Origin: a virus
Reading direction: 5' to 3' (one strand)
DNA length: 26,225 nucleotides
Virus record (IMG/VR): IMGVR_UViG_3300044715_000451
Coordinates: 1-26,225 of that record
A program made the position numbers and the translations under genes. The notes beneath the pieces were generated by a model. That model worked only from the letters and a program-made list of their open reading frames with translations. It was not told the origin of the DNA and ran no database searches. Below are positions 1-6,944 of the stretch, piece by piece. Position 1 is the stretch's first letter, and the number at the start of each line of letters is the position of its first letter.

Positions 1-2
1 CA

Positions 3-776
3 TATGATGAATATGGTAGCTCAAGCCCCATAACAGATAATACTGGACCCACTTCCGCAAGCACAGCCTGGTTTGCGTATGTTAGATCTGTATCAAGTCC
101 AACTAACACTGGAACAGGTCCGTCTTCAACAATAAGTGCCTGGAGTGCTGGATATCAATTTACTGTTACTCAGGCTCCAATAATTCCAACAATTACAATG
201 AATGCAAATACTAATATTACTACAAGCGGTGCAACAATCAACTGGTCTTCAAGTAATCAATCGTATTCTACTGTAAACGGTACAAATATTGGTTTTGCTA
301 ATAGCTATACTTTTTCTAGTTTATCCTCAAGCACATCTTATTCTGGAACTGTTACTGTTTATTCTTCTACTGGTAATTCGGCATCGGCTAACTATAGTTT
401 TACCACAAACTCTTCATTTGTTACTCCATCTATATCGCTAACCACAAATCCACCAGCATTTGCAAGATCTACTGTTAACACAAATCGATTTGGTTGGGGA
501 TGGAACAATGCTTCTTACAGCGGAAGCACCTCTGGAAACCCTAGTTATCCATGGAGAATTAGATCAGGAAGTTCCTCTGGAACTATAATAAATTCTGGTA
601 CACGCTCATATAGCACTGGAGCTATTAACGTGGGAGGTTCGAACTATAATTATAGAATTGGAACAGAAGAGGGAGATACACCAAGAACTACCTCTGCTAG
701 ATGGGGAAGCTATGAAGCAACAATATTAGGAACTAATGGTCAGACATATTCTTCAGGATTCTCGGCTAGCGTATAA
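3..776 (+). CDS. Tail fibre or adhesin-like protein with FN3-like domain (5' truncated)
   Basis: The reading frame is open from the window edge to a TAA at 774-776, so only the C-terminal 257 residues or so are present. The protein is extremely rich in Ser, Thr, Gly and Asn and has no Cys. Residues about 60-135 read as a fibronectin type III-like beta sandwich with alternating hydrophobic strands and an S-x-S-T-S-Y-x-G-x-V turn. This is flanked by two copies of another beta-type repeat: the end of one copy (residues 1-55, ending SAGYQFTV) and a fuller copy at the C-terminus (ending SSGFSASV). Such composition is typical of virion fibres and adhesins that bind host glycans. The position upstream of other virion-like genes fits a tail fibre, but a secreted adhesin cannot be excluded. 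Confidence 0.6.
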   Translation, partial: YDEYGSSSPITDNTGPTSASTAWFAYVRSVSSPTNTGTGPSSTISAWSAGYQFTVTQAPIIPTITMNANTNITTSGATINWSSSNQSYSTVNGTNIGFANSYTFSSLSSSTSYSGTVTVYSSTGNSASANYSFTTNSSFVTPSISLTTNPPAFARSTVNTNRFGWGWNNASYSGSTSGNPSYPWRIRSGSSSGTIINSGTRSYSTGAINVGGSNYNYRIGTEEGDTPRTTSARWGSYEATILGTNGQTYSSGFSASV

Positions 777-783
777 AATGACC

Positions 784-811
784 TTTACAGGTTATTTAAA
801 AATGATATAAT
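784..811 (+). promoter_or_regulatory. Sigma70-like promoter with extended -10
   Basis: TTTACA at 784-789 and TATAAT at 806-811 are separated by 16 bases. A TG one base upstream of the -10 makes it an extended -10. Transcription would begin near 818, about 20 bases before the ATG at 838, leaving room for the AGAAAGG ribosome-binding site. Confidence 0.65.
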
Positions 812-837
812 AGAACAAATATAAGAAAGGTAAATTA

Positions 838-1059
838 ATGACAAGCCCTGATTTAAATAATGAACAAAAAATAGCAATAATTAATGCCCATATTATGGAA
901 TTAAAAGCCGAACAATATAGCCATGAAATTAGAAAAATAGAATTAGAGACAATATCAAGCACGGATAATGAAATTTATTCAAATATTGTTAGAATAATTG
1001 GAGACTATAATTTACAAATTTCTACTCTAGAGTCTTTAAAATCTAACTTGCCAGCATGA
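838..1059 (+). CDS. Small helical protein, paralogue A
   Basis: This 73-residue acidic protein has no Cys and is predicted from composition to be two helices joined by a short Ser/Thr/Asp-rich loop. The ATG follows AGAAAGG and a dedicated promoter. It is clearly related to the next gene (1091-1318). Both begin with an E-x-K-x-x-I-I-x-x-H-I motif, then a Y-x-x-E-I segment at about residues 27-31, an acidic/Ser loop, and a C-terminal helix with Q/I heptads. I do not recognise the family. Its place beside the fibre suggests a virion accessory, chaperone or coiled-coil assembly protein, which is inference. Confidence 0.6.
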   Translation: MTSPDLNNEQKIAIINAHIMELKAEQYSHEIRKIELETISSTDNEIYSNIVRIIGDYNLQISTLESLKSNLPA

Positions 1060-1075
1060 ATTTAAATGCTATAAT
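1048..1075 (+). promoter_or_regulatory. Promoter with extended -10 upstream of paralogue B
   Basis: TTGCCA (1048-1053), 16 bases, then TATAAT (1070-1075) with a TG extension (TGCTATAAT). The -35 lies inside the end of the preceding gene. The start point would be near 1082, so the mRNA would begin at or within the AGGAGG (1081-1086) that precedes the ATG at 1091, giving a leader of only about nine bases. Confidence 0.6.
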
Positions 1076-1090
1076 ACAAAAGGAGGAAAA

Positions 1091-1318
1091 ATGACTATTA
1101 ACTTAACAAAAGAAGAAAAAGCTCAAATTATATCTTCACATATTAAAAATTTAAATTATACAAGATATAATTTAGAAATTGATATTATTCAAGAAAATGC
1201 TAAAGTGTCGCCATCATCAAGCGCATTAACTAATTTTAATACACAAATAGATGAGGTTGACGATCAAATAGCAGCACTTCAAACACAACTAACAGCAGTT
1301 AATGCTTTAACGGAATAG
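1091..1318 (+). CDS. Small helical protein, paralogue B
   Basis: This 75-residue protein has a strong ribosome-binding site (AGGAGG, five bases before the ATG). It shares its N-terminal pattern with the 838-1059 product (E-x-K-A-Q-I-I-S-S-H-I-K-N-L here), and the Y-x-L-E-I segment also aligns. The C-terminal half has hydrophobic heptads (I-D-E-V-D-D-Q-I-A-A-L), suggesting a coiled coil. The tandem paralogues are probably a local duplication. Function is unknown. Separate promoters imply the two can be expressed at different levels or times. Confidence 0.6.
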   Translation: MTINLTKEEKAQIISSHIKNLNYTRYNLEIDIIQENAKVSPSSSALTNFNTQIDEVDDQIAALQTQLTAVNALTE

Positions 1319-1325
1319 AGATAAA

Positions 1326-1505
1326 TTGGAAAAAGCAGAACTAGTAATAACAGCACTACAACAGCGTATAGGGGAAATTGTATCTAATTATGAAACTCAG
1401 ATTGCAGTACTACGTGCAGAAATTACTCAACTTATTGATGAAAAGCAGGAACGTGAAAAGTCTATTCAAGAATACTCAGACTCTCTTAATAACATCACCG
1501 ACTAA
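1326..1505 (+). CDS. Coiled-coil miniprotein starting at TTG
   Basis: A 59-residue frame starts at TTG 1326, four bases after AGAGA, and ends at TAA 1503-1505. Nearly the whole protein is a charged heptad coiled coil (for example Q-x-x-I-G-E-I-V-S-N-Y-E and E-I-T-Q-L-I-D-E-K-Q). Small leucine-zipper-like proteins next to tail fibre genes are common in phages and are sometimes misannotated as bZIP factors. It overlaps the frame of the next gene from 1372 onwards. The coding-like amino acid pattern here makes this frame, not the basic/hydrophobic overlapping one, the likely real product of 1326-1500. It may be joined to the next frame by a +1 shift. Confidence 0.55.
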   Translation: MEKAELVITALQQRIGEIVSNYETQIAVLRAEITQLIDEKQEREKSIQEYSDSLNNITD

Positions 1506-1851
1506 TTTCCCTTCAGGAATTGCGGTTAAAGCCGATAAGGCAACTTATTGGATTAAAGACGGAAAGAGATATAAACTGATTTCGGACAGGGCTTCAAAGT
1601 CTTGGTCATTTGCTACAGCAAATGCAACAGAAGAGGCATTATCGTTAATCAAGATTGCAGGAAAACTTGGGTTTAGAGACGGCTCTTTGATAAAGAATAT
1701 AGCAGATGGTAAAATATATTTAATATCACAAAATAAAAAGAGACATATTGTAGACCCAGATTCATTTACTAAATACGGCCTAGATAGATCAAAGGTTATA
1801 GAGGTAAGCGAGTCGGAATCAAATGCTCATGATTTAGGAGAAAATTTATAA
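1378..1851 (+). CDS. YLI/GKKR-repeat surface or tail protein, start uncertain
   Basis: The convincing part runs from about 1505 to the TAA at 1849-1851. It contains two related repeats: a first copy with YWIKDGKRYKLIS and a second with DGSLIK...IYLISQNKKRHIVDPDSF, then G-L-x-x-S-K-V-I-E-V-S. This pattern (G-x-L-I-K, Y-L-I-x-x-x-K-K-R-x-I, F...G...V...V) is known from bacterial cell-surface and phage tail proteins. The first 45 residues as called from TTG 1378 overlap the coiled-coil gene, are basic and hydrophobic, and look non-coding. No start codon with a good ribosome-binding site exists near 1505. GTG 1453 (after AGGA) is one alternative, and a frameshift from the 1326 gene is another. 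Confidence 0.5.
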   Translation: MYLIMKLRLQYYVQKLLNLLMKSRNVKSLFKNTQTLLITSPTNFPSGIAVKADKATYWIKDGKRYKLISDRASKSWSFATANATEEALSLIKIAGKLGFRDGSLIKNIADGKIYLISQNKKRHIVDPDSFTKYGLDRSKVIEVSESESNAHDLGENL

Positions 1852-2285
1852 TGGCAGAAACATGGAAGTCCGTAGTATTCAATGAGGGTGCCCCACTAGA
1901 TCCTAATGATTTAAATCAATTACAAACTAATTTAACAAACGTATTTAACACATCTAAGTCTTTATTAAACGCAACTAAAGATGCTTCTGGTACAAATAGA
2001 GTTGCAATTATTGACTCAAATGTAGAAACAATTCCTCTTAGCGGGAAGGCAAACATAGCCTCCGCAGCGTTCCCAGTAACATTTAGCTCTTCATTTAATT
2101 CTGGAACCGAGATATCATTTACAGCCTCTGTAGGAGACGTACCATTATCTGGAGCTGGAGTCATATCTGTTGCAGCCGTTGTAACACCTGGAACTTTAAG
2201 CGGTAAGATATATGTTACAACTAGTTTAGCAAAGGCTGGTTCGGTTAAAGTAAACTGGATTGCAGCTCAATTAAAAGACATTTAA
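1851..2285 (+). CDS. Probable virion or tail-associated protein
   Basis: This 144-residue protein begins in TAATG, where its ATG shares one base with the preceding stop, so translation is probably coupled. The N-terminus (W-K-S-V-V-F-N-E-G-A-P-L-D-P, then L-N-Q-L-Q-T-N-L) resembles the opening of phage fibre-linked proteins that declare a trimer or attachment helix. From about residue 60 on it is a Ser/Gly/Val-rich beta-type domain without Cys. It is the last gene before the terminator at 2331-2355, so it probably closes the structural operon. The specific role is not recognised. Confidence 0.5.
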   Translation: MAETWKSVVFNEGAPLDPNDLNQLQTNLTNVFNTSKSLLNATKDASGTNRVAIIDSNVETIPLSGKANIASAAFPVTFSSSFNSGTEISFTASVGDVPLSGAGVISVAAVVTPGTLSGKIYVTTSLAKAGSVKVNWIAAQLKDI

Positions 2286-2288
2286 TAC

Positions 2289-2316
2289 TTGACGATATCT
2301 AACAATATGCTACAAT
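2289..2316 (+). promoter_or_regulatory. Promoter immediately upstream of a terminator
   Basis: TTGACG (2289-2294), 16 bases, TACAAT (2311-2316), with a TG extension (TGCTACAAT). The predicted start at about 2323 lies only about eight bases before the hairpin at 2331-2352, so transcripts would end as a roughly 30-base RNA unless the terminator is read through. Confidence 0.55.
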
Positions 2317-2330
2317 TCCATGTAGTATGT

Positions 2331-2355
2331 AAAGTCACGAAACCGTGACTTTTTT
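2331..2355 (+). terminator. Intrinsic terminator of the structural operon
   Basis: Perfect 9-bp stem AAAGTCACG (2331-2339) / CGTGACTTT (2344-2352) with loop AAAC, followed by a T tract running to 2355. It separates the virion genes from the replication genes. It also lies between a promoter and the metallophosphoesterase gene, so it could act as an attenuator. Confidence 0.8.
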
Positions 2356-2372
2356 AATTTAAGGGACAAAGA

Positions 2373-3188
2373 ATGTCAAATGATTTAAAATGGATGCTCT
2401 CATCAGATCAGCAATTTCCTTACCAAGATGATAAAATGATTGAGCTCTGGTTTAAAGTAATGAAATGGTTTAAGCCAGACGTTGTAGACTACCTCGGCGA
2501 TACAGACGATCAGGCATGCTACAGCAAGTATACTGACGGTAAACCAACAGAATTTTTAAAGGCATACAAGAACGATGATGTAACTAATGACTTAGAGTTA
2601 ATGCTAAAAGATATGAAGATTGAAGCAAGCGGTGCTAGAGAATTTTATGCTAGGACAAGAAAAATGCTTCCTAATGCACAATTGTTTTCGGCATTGGGAA
2701 ACCATGACATTAGAATTTTTGATTATCTTGATAAGAAAATTCCAGAGTATGCAAAGCATGTTACTCCAGAAGCTTTATGGAGTTTAGATTCTTTAGGATA
2801 TGACTATATATACTACGACAGTTTACCGAAGAAAAGATTTGGAGATATCCATGTTCATCATGGACTTTCAATATCAGCAACTGGGGCAGTAAGAAAAGAT
2901 ATGGAAGATATGCAGGTTTCATTAATTAGAGGACATTCTCATAGAATTGCTTCTCATATGGTAACCTACGAACTTAGAAATAACGGTAAAGGCGAAACCC
3001 TTAGAGGATATGAAATTGGTCACATGTGTGACGAAAAGGGTCCAGGAATGAAGTACACTCAACATCATGATTGGCAAAAAGGATTTGCTATAGCACATAT
3101 TGAAAATGGAAAATACCCACACGTACAAATGATACATGTATCTCCAAATTATACATGCGTAGTTGATGGAAAGATGTTTGCCTTATAA
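2373..3188 (+). CDS. Calcineurin-like metallophosphoesterase
   Basis: This 271-residue cytoplasmic enzyme of the two-metal phosphoesterase superfamily shows the family motifs in order: D12-x-Q14 (Gln replaces the usual His of D-x-H), G42-D43, G109-N-H-D112, H162-H163-G164 and G187-H-S-H190. The D-x-Q form occurs in other phage phosphoesterases, so the enzyme is probably active. Possible substrates are nucleic acid ends, cyclic nucleotides or protein phosphates, and the sequence does not decide between them. The ATG follows AAGGGA. It is the first gene after the terminator, heads a long replication operon and ends in a TAATG overlap with the next gene. Confidence 0.85.
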   Translation: MSNDLKWMLSSDQQFPYQDDKMIELWFKVMKWFKPDVVDYLGDTDDQACYSKYTDGKPTEFLKAYKNDDVTNDLELMLKDMKIEASGAREFYARTRKMLPNAQLFSALGNHDIRIFDYLDKKIPEYAKHVTPEALWSLDSLGYDYIYYDSLPKKRFGDIHVHHGLSISATGAVRKDMEDMQVSLIRGHSHRIASHMVTYELRNNGKGETLRGYEIGHMCDEKGPGMKYTQHHDWQKGFAIAHIENGKYPHVQMIHVSPNYTCVVDGKMFAL

Positions 3189-3373
3189 TGTGGTGTCAAA
3201 AATGTAAAGGAAGAGTTTTTGTAGATAGAGTGTTTTCTCAAAAACTTCACATAGAACTTTTTTGCATTCTTTGTGGAAAAAGATGGATGATTAACAAAGA
3301 GACGAATAGGTTTGGTAAATGGTTAGAAAAAAAAGATCAGGCATACGCAAAAAGTTCCTCTATTTCTTCTTAA
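3188..3373 (+). CDS. Zinc-ribbon miniprotein
   Basis: A 61-residue basic protein with C3-x2-C6 and C26-x2-C29, a complete four-Cys zinc ribbon, followed by a charged tail. Its ATG overlaps the stop of the phosphoesterase (TAATG). The 3' end overlaps the next gene by 55 bases. Small ribbon proteins of this kind usually bind nucleic acid or a polymerase. No specific function can be assigned. Confidence 0.6.
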   Translation: MWCQKCKGRVFVDRVFSQKLHIELFCILCGKRWMINKETNRFGKWLEKKDQAYAKSSSISS

Positions 3374-3798
3374 ACGATAAATTACATAAAGTAATTAGAT
3401 CGTCTAGGGCGAAAGACGAACTAGTAGCATGGTCATACCTAGATAAAAAAAGAGTCCTGTACTCATTTTCAGATGTACAAAAGAATATGGAAACAGCATA
3501 TACAATGAAACAAGCTGGACAAATATTGGGCAGGCACAAAGTTACAATTGAAGAGTATATACTTCAAGGTAAAATAAGCAAACCTCAGAAAGTATACCCA
3601 ATAAGTAATCCAGATAGCAGATGGTATAAATTTATGTTTAGTGAATCTAGTATACTTAAAATACACGAGTATATACTTGAGGCTGGATATTCTAAAAATT
3701 TACCCTCAAAGGCAGAATTACAGGCCCTTCTCAAACACAACATGATATTGTATACTAAGACCGTTGACGGTTTCGTGCCAGTATGGAAGGCGGAGTAA
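3319..3798 (+). CDS. MerR/excisionase-like HTH DNA-binding protein
   Basis: A 159-residue basic protein with a winged HTH of the MerR/excisionase type at about residues 60-92 (Y-T-M-K-Q-A-G-Q-I-L-G-R-H-K-V-T-I, then a wing I-L-Q-G-K-I). The segments before (K-L-H-K-V-I-R) and after the HTH look globular. ATG 3319 gives a strongly basic N-terminus and a 55-base overlap with the zinc-ribbon gene. A later start is possible because the strongest coding pattern begins near residue 18. It could be a transcription regulator or a replication-origin factor, given its place ahead of the helicase. Confidence 0.6.
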   Translation: MVRKKRSGIRKKFLYFFLNDKLHKVIRSSRAKDELVAWSYLDKKRVLYSFSDVQKNMETAYTMKQAGQILGRHKVTIEEYILQGKISKPQKVYPISNPDSRWYKFMFSESSILKIHEYILEAGYSKNLPSKAELQALLKHNMILYTKTVDGFVPVWKAE

Positions 3799-3908
3799 TG
3801 TCTAATAGAGTTGTTGTATGCGATATATGCAATAAAGAAATAGAGTTACGCTGGGCAATATTTGCAAGTGATACTTTAAGGCGACATATTAAGGCGGAGC
3901 ATAAGTAA
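3798..3908 (+). CDS. C2H2 zinc-finger miniprotein
   Basis: A 36-residue protein with TAATG overlaps at both ends, shared with the genes on either side. It has C8-x2-C11 and H30-x4-H35 on a basic helix (L-R-R-H-I-K-A-E-H-K), a C2H2 finger with an 18-residue spacer instead of the usual 12 or so. The exact overlaps at both ends and the intact finger make it a real gene despite its length. Nucleic acid binding is the likely activity. Confidence 0.65.
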   Translation: MSNRVVVCDICNKEIELRWAIFASDTLRRHIKAEHK

Positions 3909-4114
3909 TGTCAGAAACAAAAGTAAAAGTGGACCTTTCATTTACTAGAAATCTTGGTAATTATGAAAGCATTAAAATTAGTATTGGTGTAGAGGACGAT
4001 GTTCGCTCTGGGGAAAATGTCGACTCAGCCACGGAAAGAGTGTATAAGTTTGTTGAAGAAAAATTAATTAAAAAAACTCAAGAGATAGAAGAAGAGCTAA
4101 ACAGTGGAAAATAA
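3908..4114 (+). CDS. Conserved small phage protein
   Basis: This 68-residue protein has an N-terminal beta part (V-D-L-S-F-T-R-N-L-G-N-Y-E-S-I-K) and an acidic C-terminal helix (E-R-V-Y-K-F-V-E-E-K-L). I recognise the N-L-G-N-Y-E-S-x-K pattern from small proteins encoded next to replication genes in phages and mobile elements. Their function is not established. Start is coupled to the preceding gene by TAATG. A role as a replisome accessory is only suggested by position. Confidence 0.55.
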   Translation: MSETKVKVDLSFTRNLGNYESIKISIGVEDDVRSGENVDSATERVYKFVEEKLIKKTQEIEEELNSGK

Positions 4115-4448
4115 TTTAGAAATTTTGCAGGTTGATAAAAACAAACAGCCATATGTTATGCTTTGGAAGTACGAAAAGCTGTATGAAGAAAAATATGGCA
4201 AAAAACCTATGTTAAATAAATACAGAGATAAGTCAGCTATGAAAGATGTAATTGAAAGTGTTGGGTTTGAAAGAGGCATGGATCTTTTAGAATATTATTT
4301 TAAAACTCCAAAGTATGGACACCCACTTATATTTTTTTTATATAATTTTGATAGAATGGACCGTGCAGAAAAAGAATTAATTAAGGATAAAAAGAATCGT
4401 AAACTTTTAAGAGAAGCAACTAAGAAGATGGTAGAGGGCGAAGAGTGA
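4104..4448 (+). CDS. Hypothetical helical protein upstream of the helicase
   Basis: A 114-residue, highly charged, mostly helical protein starting at GTG 4104 inside the end of the previous gene, with GAAGAG upstream. It has a Y-x-x-x-Y-G-K-K-P segment near residues 27-35, a conserved-looking Y-F-K-T-P-K-Y-G-H-P-L region, and a basic C-terminus. Its stop overlaps the helicase start (GTGA). Size, charge and position directly before DnaB would fit a helicase loader or adaptor, but no loader motif is visible and the function is unknown. Confidence 0.5.
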   Translation: MENNLEILQVDKNKQPYVMLWKYEKLYEEKYGKKPMLNKYRDKSAMKDVIESVGFERGMDLLEYYFKTPKYGHPLIFFLYNFDRMDRAEKELIKDKKNRKLLREATKKMVEGEE

Positions 4449-5683
4449 ATACAGAAGCAACAGTAATATCGGCGGTTTGCAAAAACAAAGACATAAGCAC
4501 TTTGCTTGCAGATAACGTTGATGATTTATTTACTTCGCATAGAGATGTATGGGATGGCCTAAAGTCATACTATTATAAGTTTAAATCAGTTCCAGAAATT
4601 GGAGTATTACAAGAAAAATTTAAAGACTTTGACCCAGACATAAATGTTAAAGCCGAAACTGGATACTATTTAGATAAATTAAAGAATGAATATCTTTCTT
4701 CTAGGTTAAAGTCAATTATGTTGCAGGGCGGAGCAGCGCTTAAAGAAGATGCTGCATCTAGAGTCTTATCTGATATGCAAAGTAAACTTGCTGGGCTATC
4801 TAGATTTACAAACAACGTAAGAGATTTAGATGTAACAGATCTAGAGTCAGCAGAGCGACACTTTATGTCTGTGAAAGATAGATCATTAGCAATGGGTGGA
4901 AGCCCAGGAATTAAAACTGGATTTCAAGCAATAGACACAGCATATCCAACTGGAATGGCACCAGGACATTTAATTGTTGCAATTGGTTGGCCAGGAAAAG
5001 GTAAAACATGGTTTACATCGTATCTTGCATGCAAAGCTTGGGAGCAAGGATTTAAGCCAATGATTATTTCCCTTGAGATGTCTCCAGAAAATATGCGTGA
5101 CCGTATTTATACAATGTTAGGTTCTGGATTATTTAAAGCTAGCGATTTATCCAAAGGAGATATTAATATAGATGACTTTAAATCATGGGGTCAGAAAAAG
5201 TTTGAAGGAAAAAATAGTTTTGTGTTGGTTTCAAACGAGGGAGCAGGAGATGTAACACCAGCAACTATTCAGGGCAAGATAGATCAACATAAACCAGACC
5301 TAGTTATTTTAGATTATCATCAACTATTTAATGATAACAAAAGAAGCAATTCTGAAGTGGAAAGAAATAGAAACGTGTCTCGTGAATTTAAGTTATTGGC
5401 TGTAACAAATAACATACCTGTCATTGATATCACAGCAGCAACCGCAGACGATATATCAGATCAAGATAATCCACCAATGATGTCTCAAGTTGCTTGGTCA
5501 AAGGCAATCGAATATGATGCAGATATGGCACTTGCCGTACACAGACACCCAGGCACAAATTTAATTGAAATTGTTTCTAGAAAAAATAGACATGGAACTG
5601 AGTTTGCCTTTCATTTAGATTGGGATATTAACAGAGGTATTATCAAAGAATTGTACGATTATGTACCAGCACAAACAAATTAA
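4445..5683 (+). CDS. dnaB: DnaB-family replicative DNA helicase
   Basis: A 412-residue protein with a short helical N-terminal domain (about 1-100) and a RecA-fold motor. The Walker A is G181-W-P-G-K-G-K-T188, S-L-E-M is at 209-212, Walker B is D-L-V-I-L-D290-Y-H, and an R-K-N-R-H-G finger region lies near 379-384. It unwinds DNA 5'-3' ahead of the fork as a hexamer and works with the primase encoded just downstream. It is slightly shorter than bacterial DnaB (about 450-470), mainly at the N-terminus, as in many phage helicases. The GTG start is in a GTGA overlap with the previous gene. Confidence 0.92.
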   Translation: MNTEATVISAVCKNKDISTLLADNVDDLFTSHRDVWDGLKSYYYKFKSVPEIGVLQEKFKDFDPDINVKAETGYYLDKLKNEYLSSRLKSIMLQGGAALKEDAASRVLSDMQSKLAGLSRFTNNVRDLDVTDLESAERHFMSVKDRSLAMGGSPGIKTGFQAIDTAYPTGMAPGHLIVAIGWPGKGKTWFTSYLACKAWEQGFKPMIISLEMSPENMRDRIYTMLGSGLFKASDLSKGDINIDDFKSWGQKKFEGKNSFVLVSNEGAGDVTPATIQGKIDQHKPDLVILDYHQLFNDNKRSNSEVERNRNVSREFKLLAVTNNIPVIDITAATADDISDQDNPPMMSQVAWSKAIEYDADMALAVHRHPGTNLIEIVSRKNRHGTEFAFHLDWDINRGIIKELYDYVPAQTN

Positions 5684-5954
5684 AAGATTTAATATAGATG
5701 TAGAGTTTAAAGACGACTCAGATATAATTAGGCTCAAACATCAATATGAAAATATGCTAACTCATAAAATGAGAGACAAGGGATATTCAAGGGTACTTGA
5801 CATAGACACCTCATTTTCGGTAGAATTTACTGGTACAACATGGAGATTCTTAATGACTCTTTATGGTATATATACAGGAAGGCGGAAAGCATGGCAATCA
5901 GAGGGAATAACACAGGGCAAGTTAGTTCCACGCAATATGCACCCAGCCATATAA
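5661..5954 (+). CDS. Conserved hypothetical between helicase and primase
   Basis: A 97-residue protein overlapping the helicase end by 23 bases and the primase start by 64 bases. It has an acidic N-terminal half (F-N-I-D-V-E-F-K-D-D-S-D), a helix, a G-Y-S-R-V-L-D-I-D motif, and a beta-rich end with W-R-F-L-M-T-L-Y-G-I-Y and K-A-W-x-x-x-G-I-T. I have the impression of similar small proteins between helicase and primase genes of other phages, with no known function. Its place suggests a helicase-primase adaptor, which is inference. Confidence 0.6.
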   Translation: MYQHKQIKRFNIDVEFKDDSDIIRLKHQYENMLTHKMRDKGYSRVLDIDTSFSVEFTGTTWRFLMTLYGIYTGRRKAWQSEGITQGKLVPRNMHPAI

Positions 5955-6889
5955 AATCTGTTATAAAGGAAATTGGTTTAAGGATAATTAGCGAGTCAAA
6001 TAATAATTTGGTTTTATACTGTCCATTTCATAACAATACTCATAGCCCTAGCTTTTACATTAGCGAAGAAAATGGAGCATGGCTTTGCTTTAATCCGTCA
6101 TGTGGAGAAACTGGAAACATAATTCAATTAGTTAAACGCATTGCAGGTAAAAATGATTTTGAAGCTATTAGATTAATTACATCAAAAGAGTCACAGGCAC
6201 TAGATAATTTTGACGAAGCCCTAAGCCAGATGTTTGAAGATAAACCAGATTTTGTAGAGTTTGATCAAAAAAAACTTGACGACTTATCTTTAGAATTAAC
6301 TTTAAATAAACCCGCTAGAGATTATTTTGAGTCTCGTGGAATCAATGAACAATCTATGAATTATTTTAAATTAGGATATTCTGAGGCACAAGGCATGGTT
6401 ATTGTCCCAGTTCATAGTCCAGACGGTACTCCAGTAGGACTAGTAGGCAGATCAATATCTGAAAAGAAATTTAAAAATAGCACAAACCTTCCTAAGAATA
6501 AAACTCTATTTAATATACATAGGGCAAAAAGAATTGGTGATCAAGTTATTATTGTTGAATCTAGTTTTGATGCAATAAGAATACATCAATCTGGATTCCC
6601 AAATGTTATTGCCACATTGGGCGGACACATATCCACAGATAATTTAAAGTTATTAAATAGACATTTTAATAAAGTAGTAATAATGACAGACGCAGATCAG
6701 GCTGGCAGAGAATTAGGAATGTCAATTTCTAGTAAATTAAAAAATAAAGACATCTTGTGGGCTTCGCATTCTTATGGTAAGATATACCCTCATGATGCAA
6801 AAGATGCAGGAGACATGACTGAGGATGAAATTAAGCTTTGTATTAACAACGCTGTTTCTGATATAGAATACAAATCCTGGAGCTTGTGA
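5891..6889 (+). CDS. dnaG: DnaG-type primase (CHC2 zinc finger plus TOPRIM)
   Basis: A 332-residue protein starting at ATG 5891 after GGAAGGCGG. A frame is open further upstream, but that stretch overlaps the previous gene and looks non-coding. The zinc-binding domain uses C44, H47, C66 and C71. The TOPRIM fold shows E223 (I-V-E-S) and D267-A-D269-Q-A-G. It synthesises RNA primers for lagging-strand replication. It is shorter than bacterial DnaG (about 580-650) and lacks the C-terminal helicase-interaction domain, so the link to the phage DnaB may go through another protein. It ends just before the promoter of the SSB gene. Confidence 0.9.
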   Translation: MAIRGNNTGQVSSTQYAPSHIKSVIKEIGLRIISESNNNLVLYCPFHNNTHSPSFYISEENGAWLCFNPSCGETGNIIQLVKRIAGKNDFEAIRLITSKESQALDNFDEALSQMFEDKPDFVEFDQKKLDDLSLELTLNKPARDYFESRGINEQSMNYFKLGYSEAQGMVIVPVHSPDGTPVGLVGRSISEKKFKNSTNLPKNKTLFNIHRAKRIGDQVIIVESSFDAIRIHQSGFPNVIATLGGHISTDNLKLLNRHFNKVVIMTDADQAGRELGMSISSKLKNKDILWASHSYGKIYPHDAKDAGDMTEDEIKLCINNAVSDIEYKSWSL

Positions 6890-6895
6890 TATAAT
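6887..6895 (+). promoter_or_regulatory. Extended -10 promoter for the SSB gene
   Basis: TGATATAAT at 6887-6895, spanning the primase stop codon region. No good -35 is visible upstream, as is common for extended -10 promoters. Predicted start near 6902 leaves a leader of about 43 bases with a small hairpin and a strong ribosome-binding site. Confidence 0.55.
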
Positions 6896-6904
6896 ACAGT
6901 TACA

Positions 6905-6921
6905 GATGGATTTATACCATC
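6905..6921 (+). promoter_or_regulatory. Leader hairpin of the SSB mRNA
   Basis: GATGG (6905-6909) pairs with CCATC (6917-6921) around a 7-base A/T loop, at the very 5' end of the predicted SSB transcript. It could stabilise the mRNA or serve in autoregulation, as the leader of T4 gene 32 does. The stem is short and could be chance. Confidence 0.3.
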
Positions 6922-6944
6922 AACTATATAAAAGGGGAAATAAA

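Noticed and set aside
1916-2164. Open frame on the minus strand inside the virion protein gene
   Set aside because: Shadow of the + strand gene. No ribosome-binding site, and all supported protein genes are on the + strand.
2320-2332. ATGTAG and ATGTAA as translated start-stop elements
   Set aside because: No ribosome-binding site. Such triplets are expected by chance in AT-rich DNA.
4338-4346. TATAAT-like sequence inside a gene
   Set aside because: No -35 or TG extension, and AT-rich coding sequence produces many such matches.
5840-5890. N-terminal extension of the primase frame
   Set aside because: It overlaps the preceding gene, has no ribosome-binding site, and ATG 5891 has a strong one.
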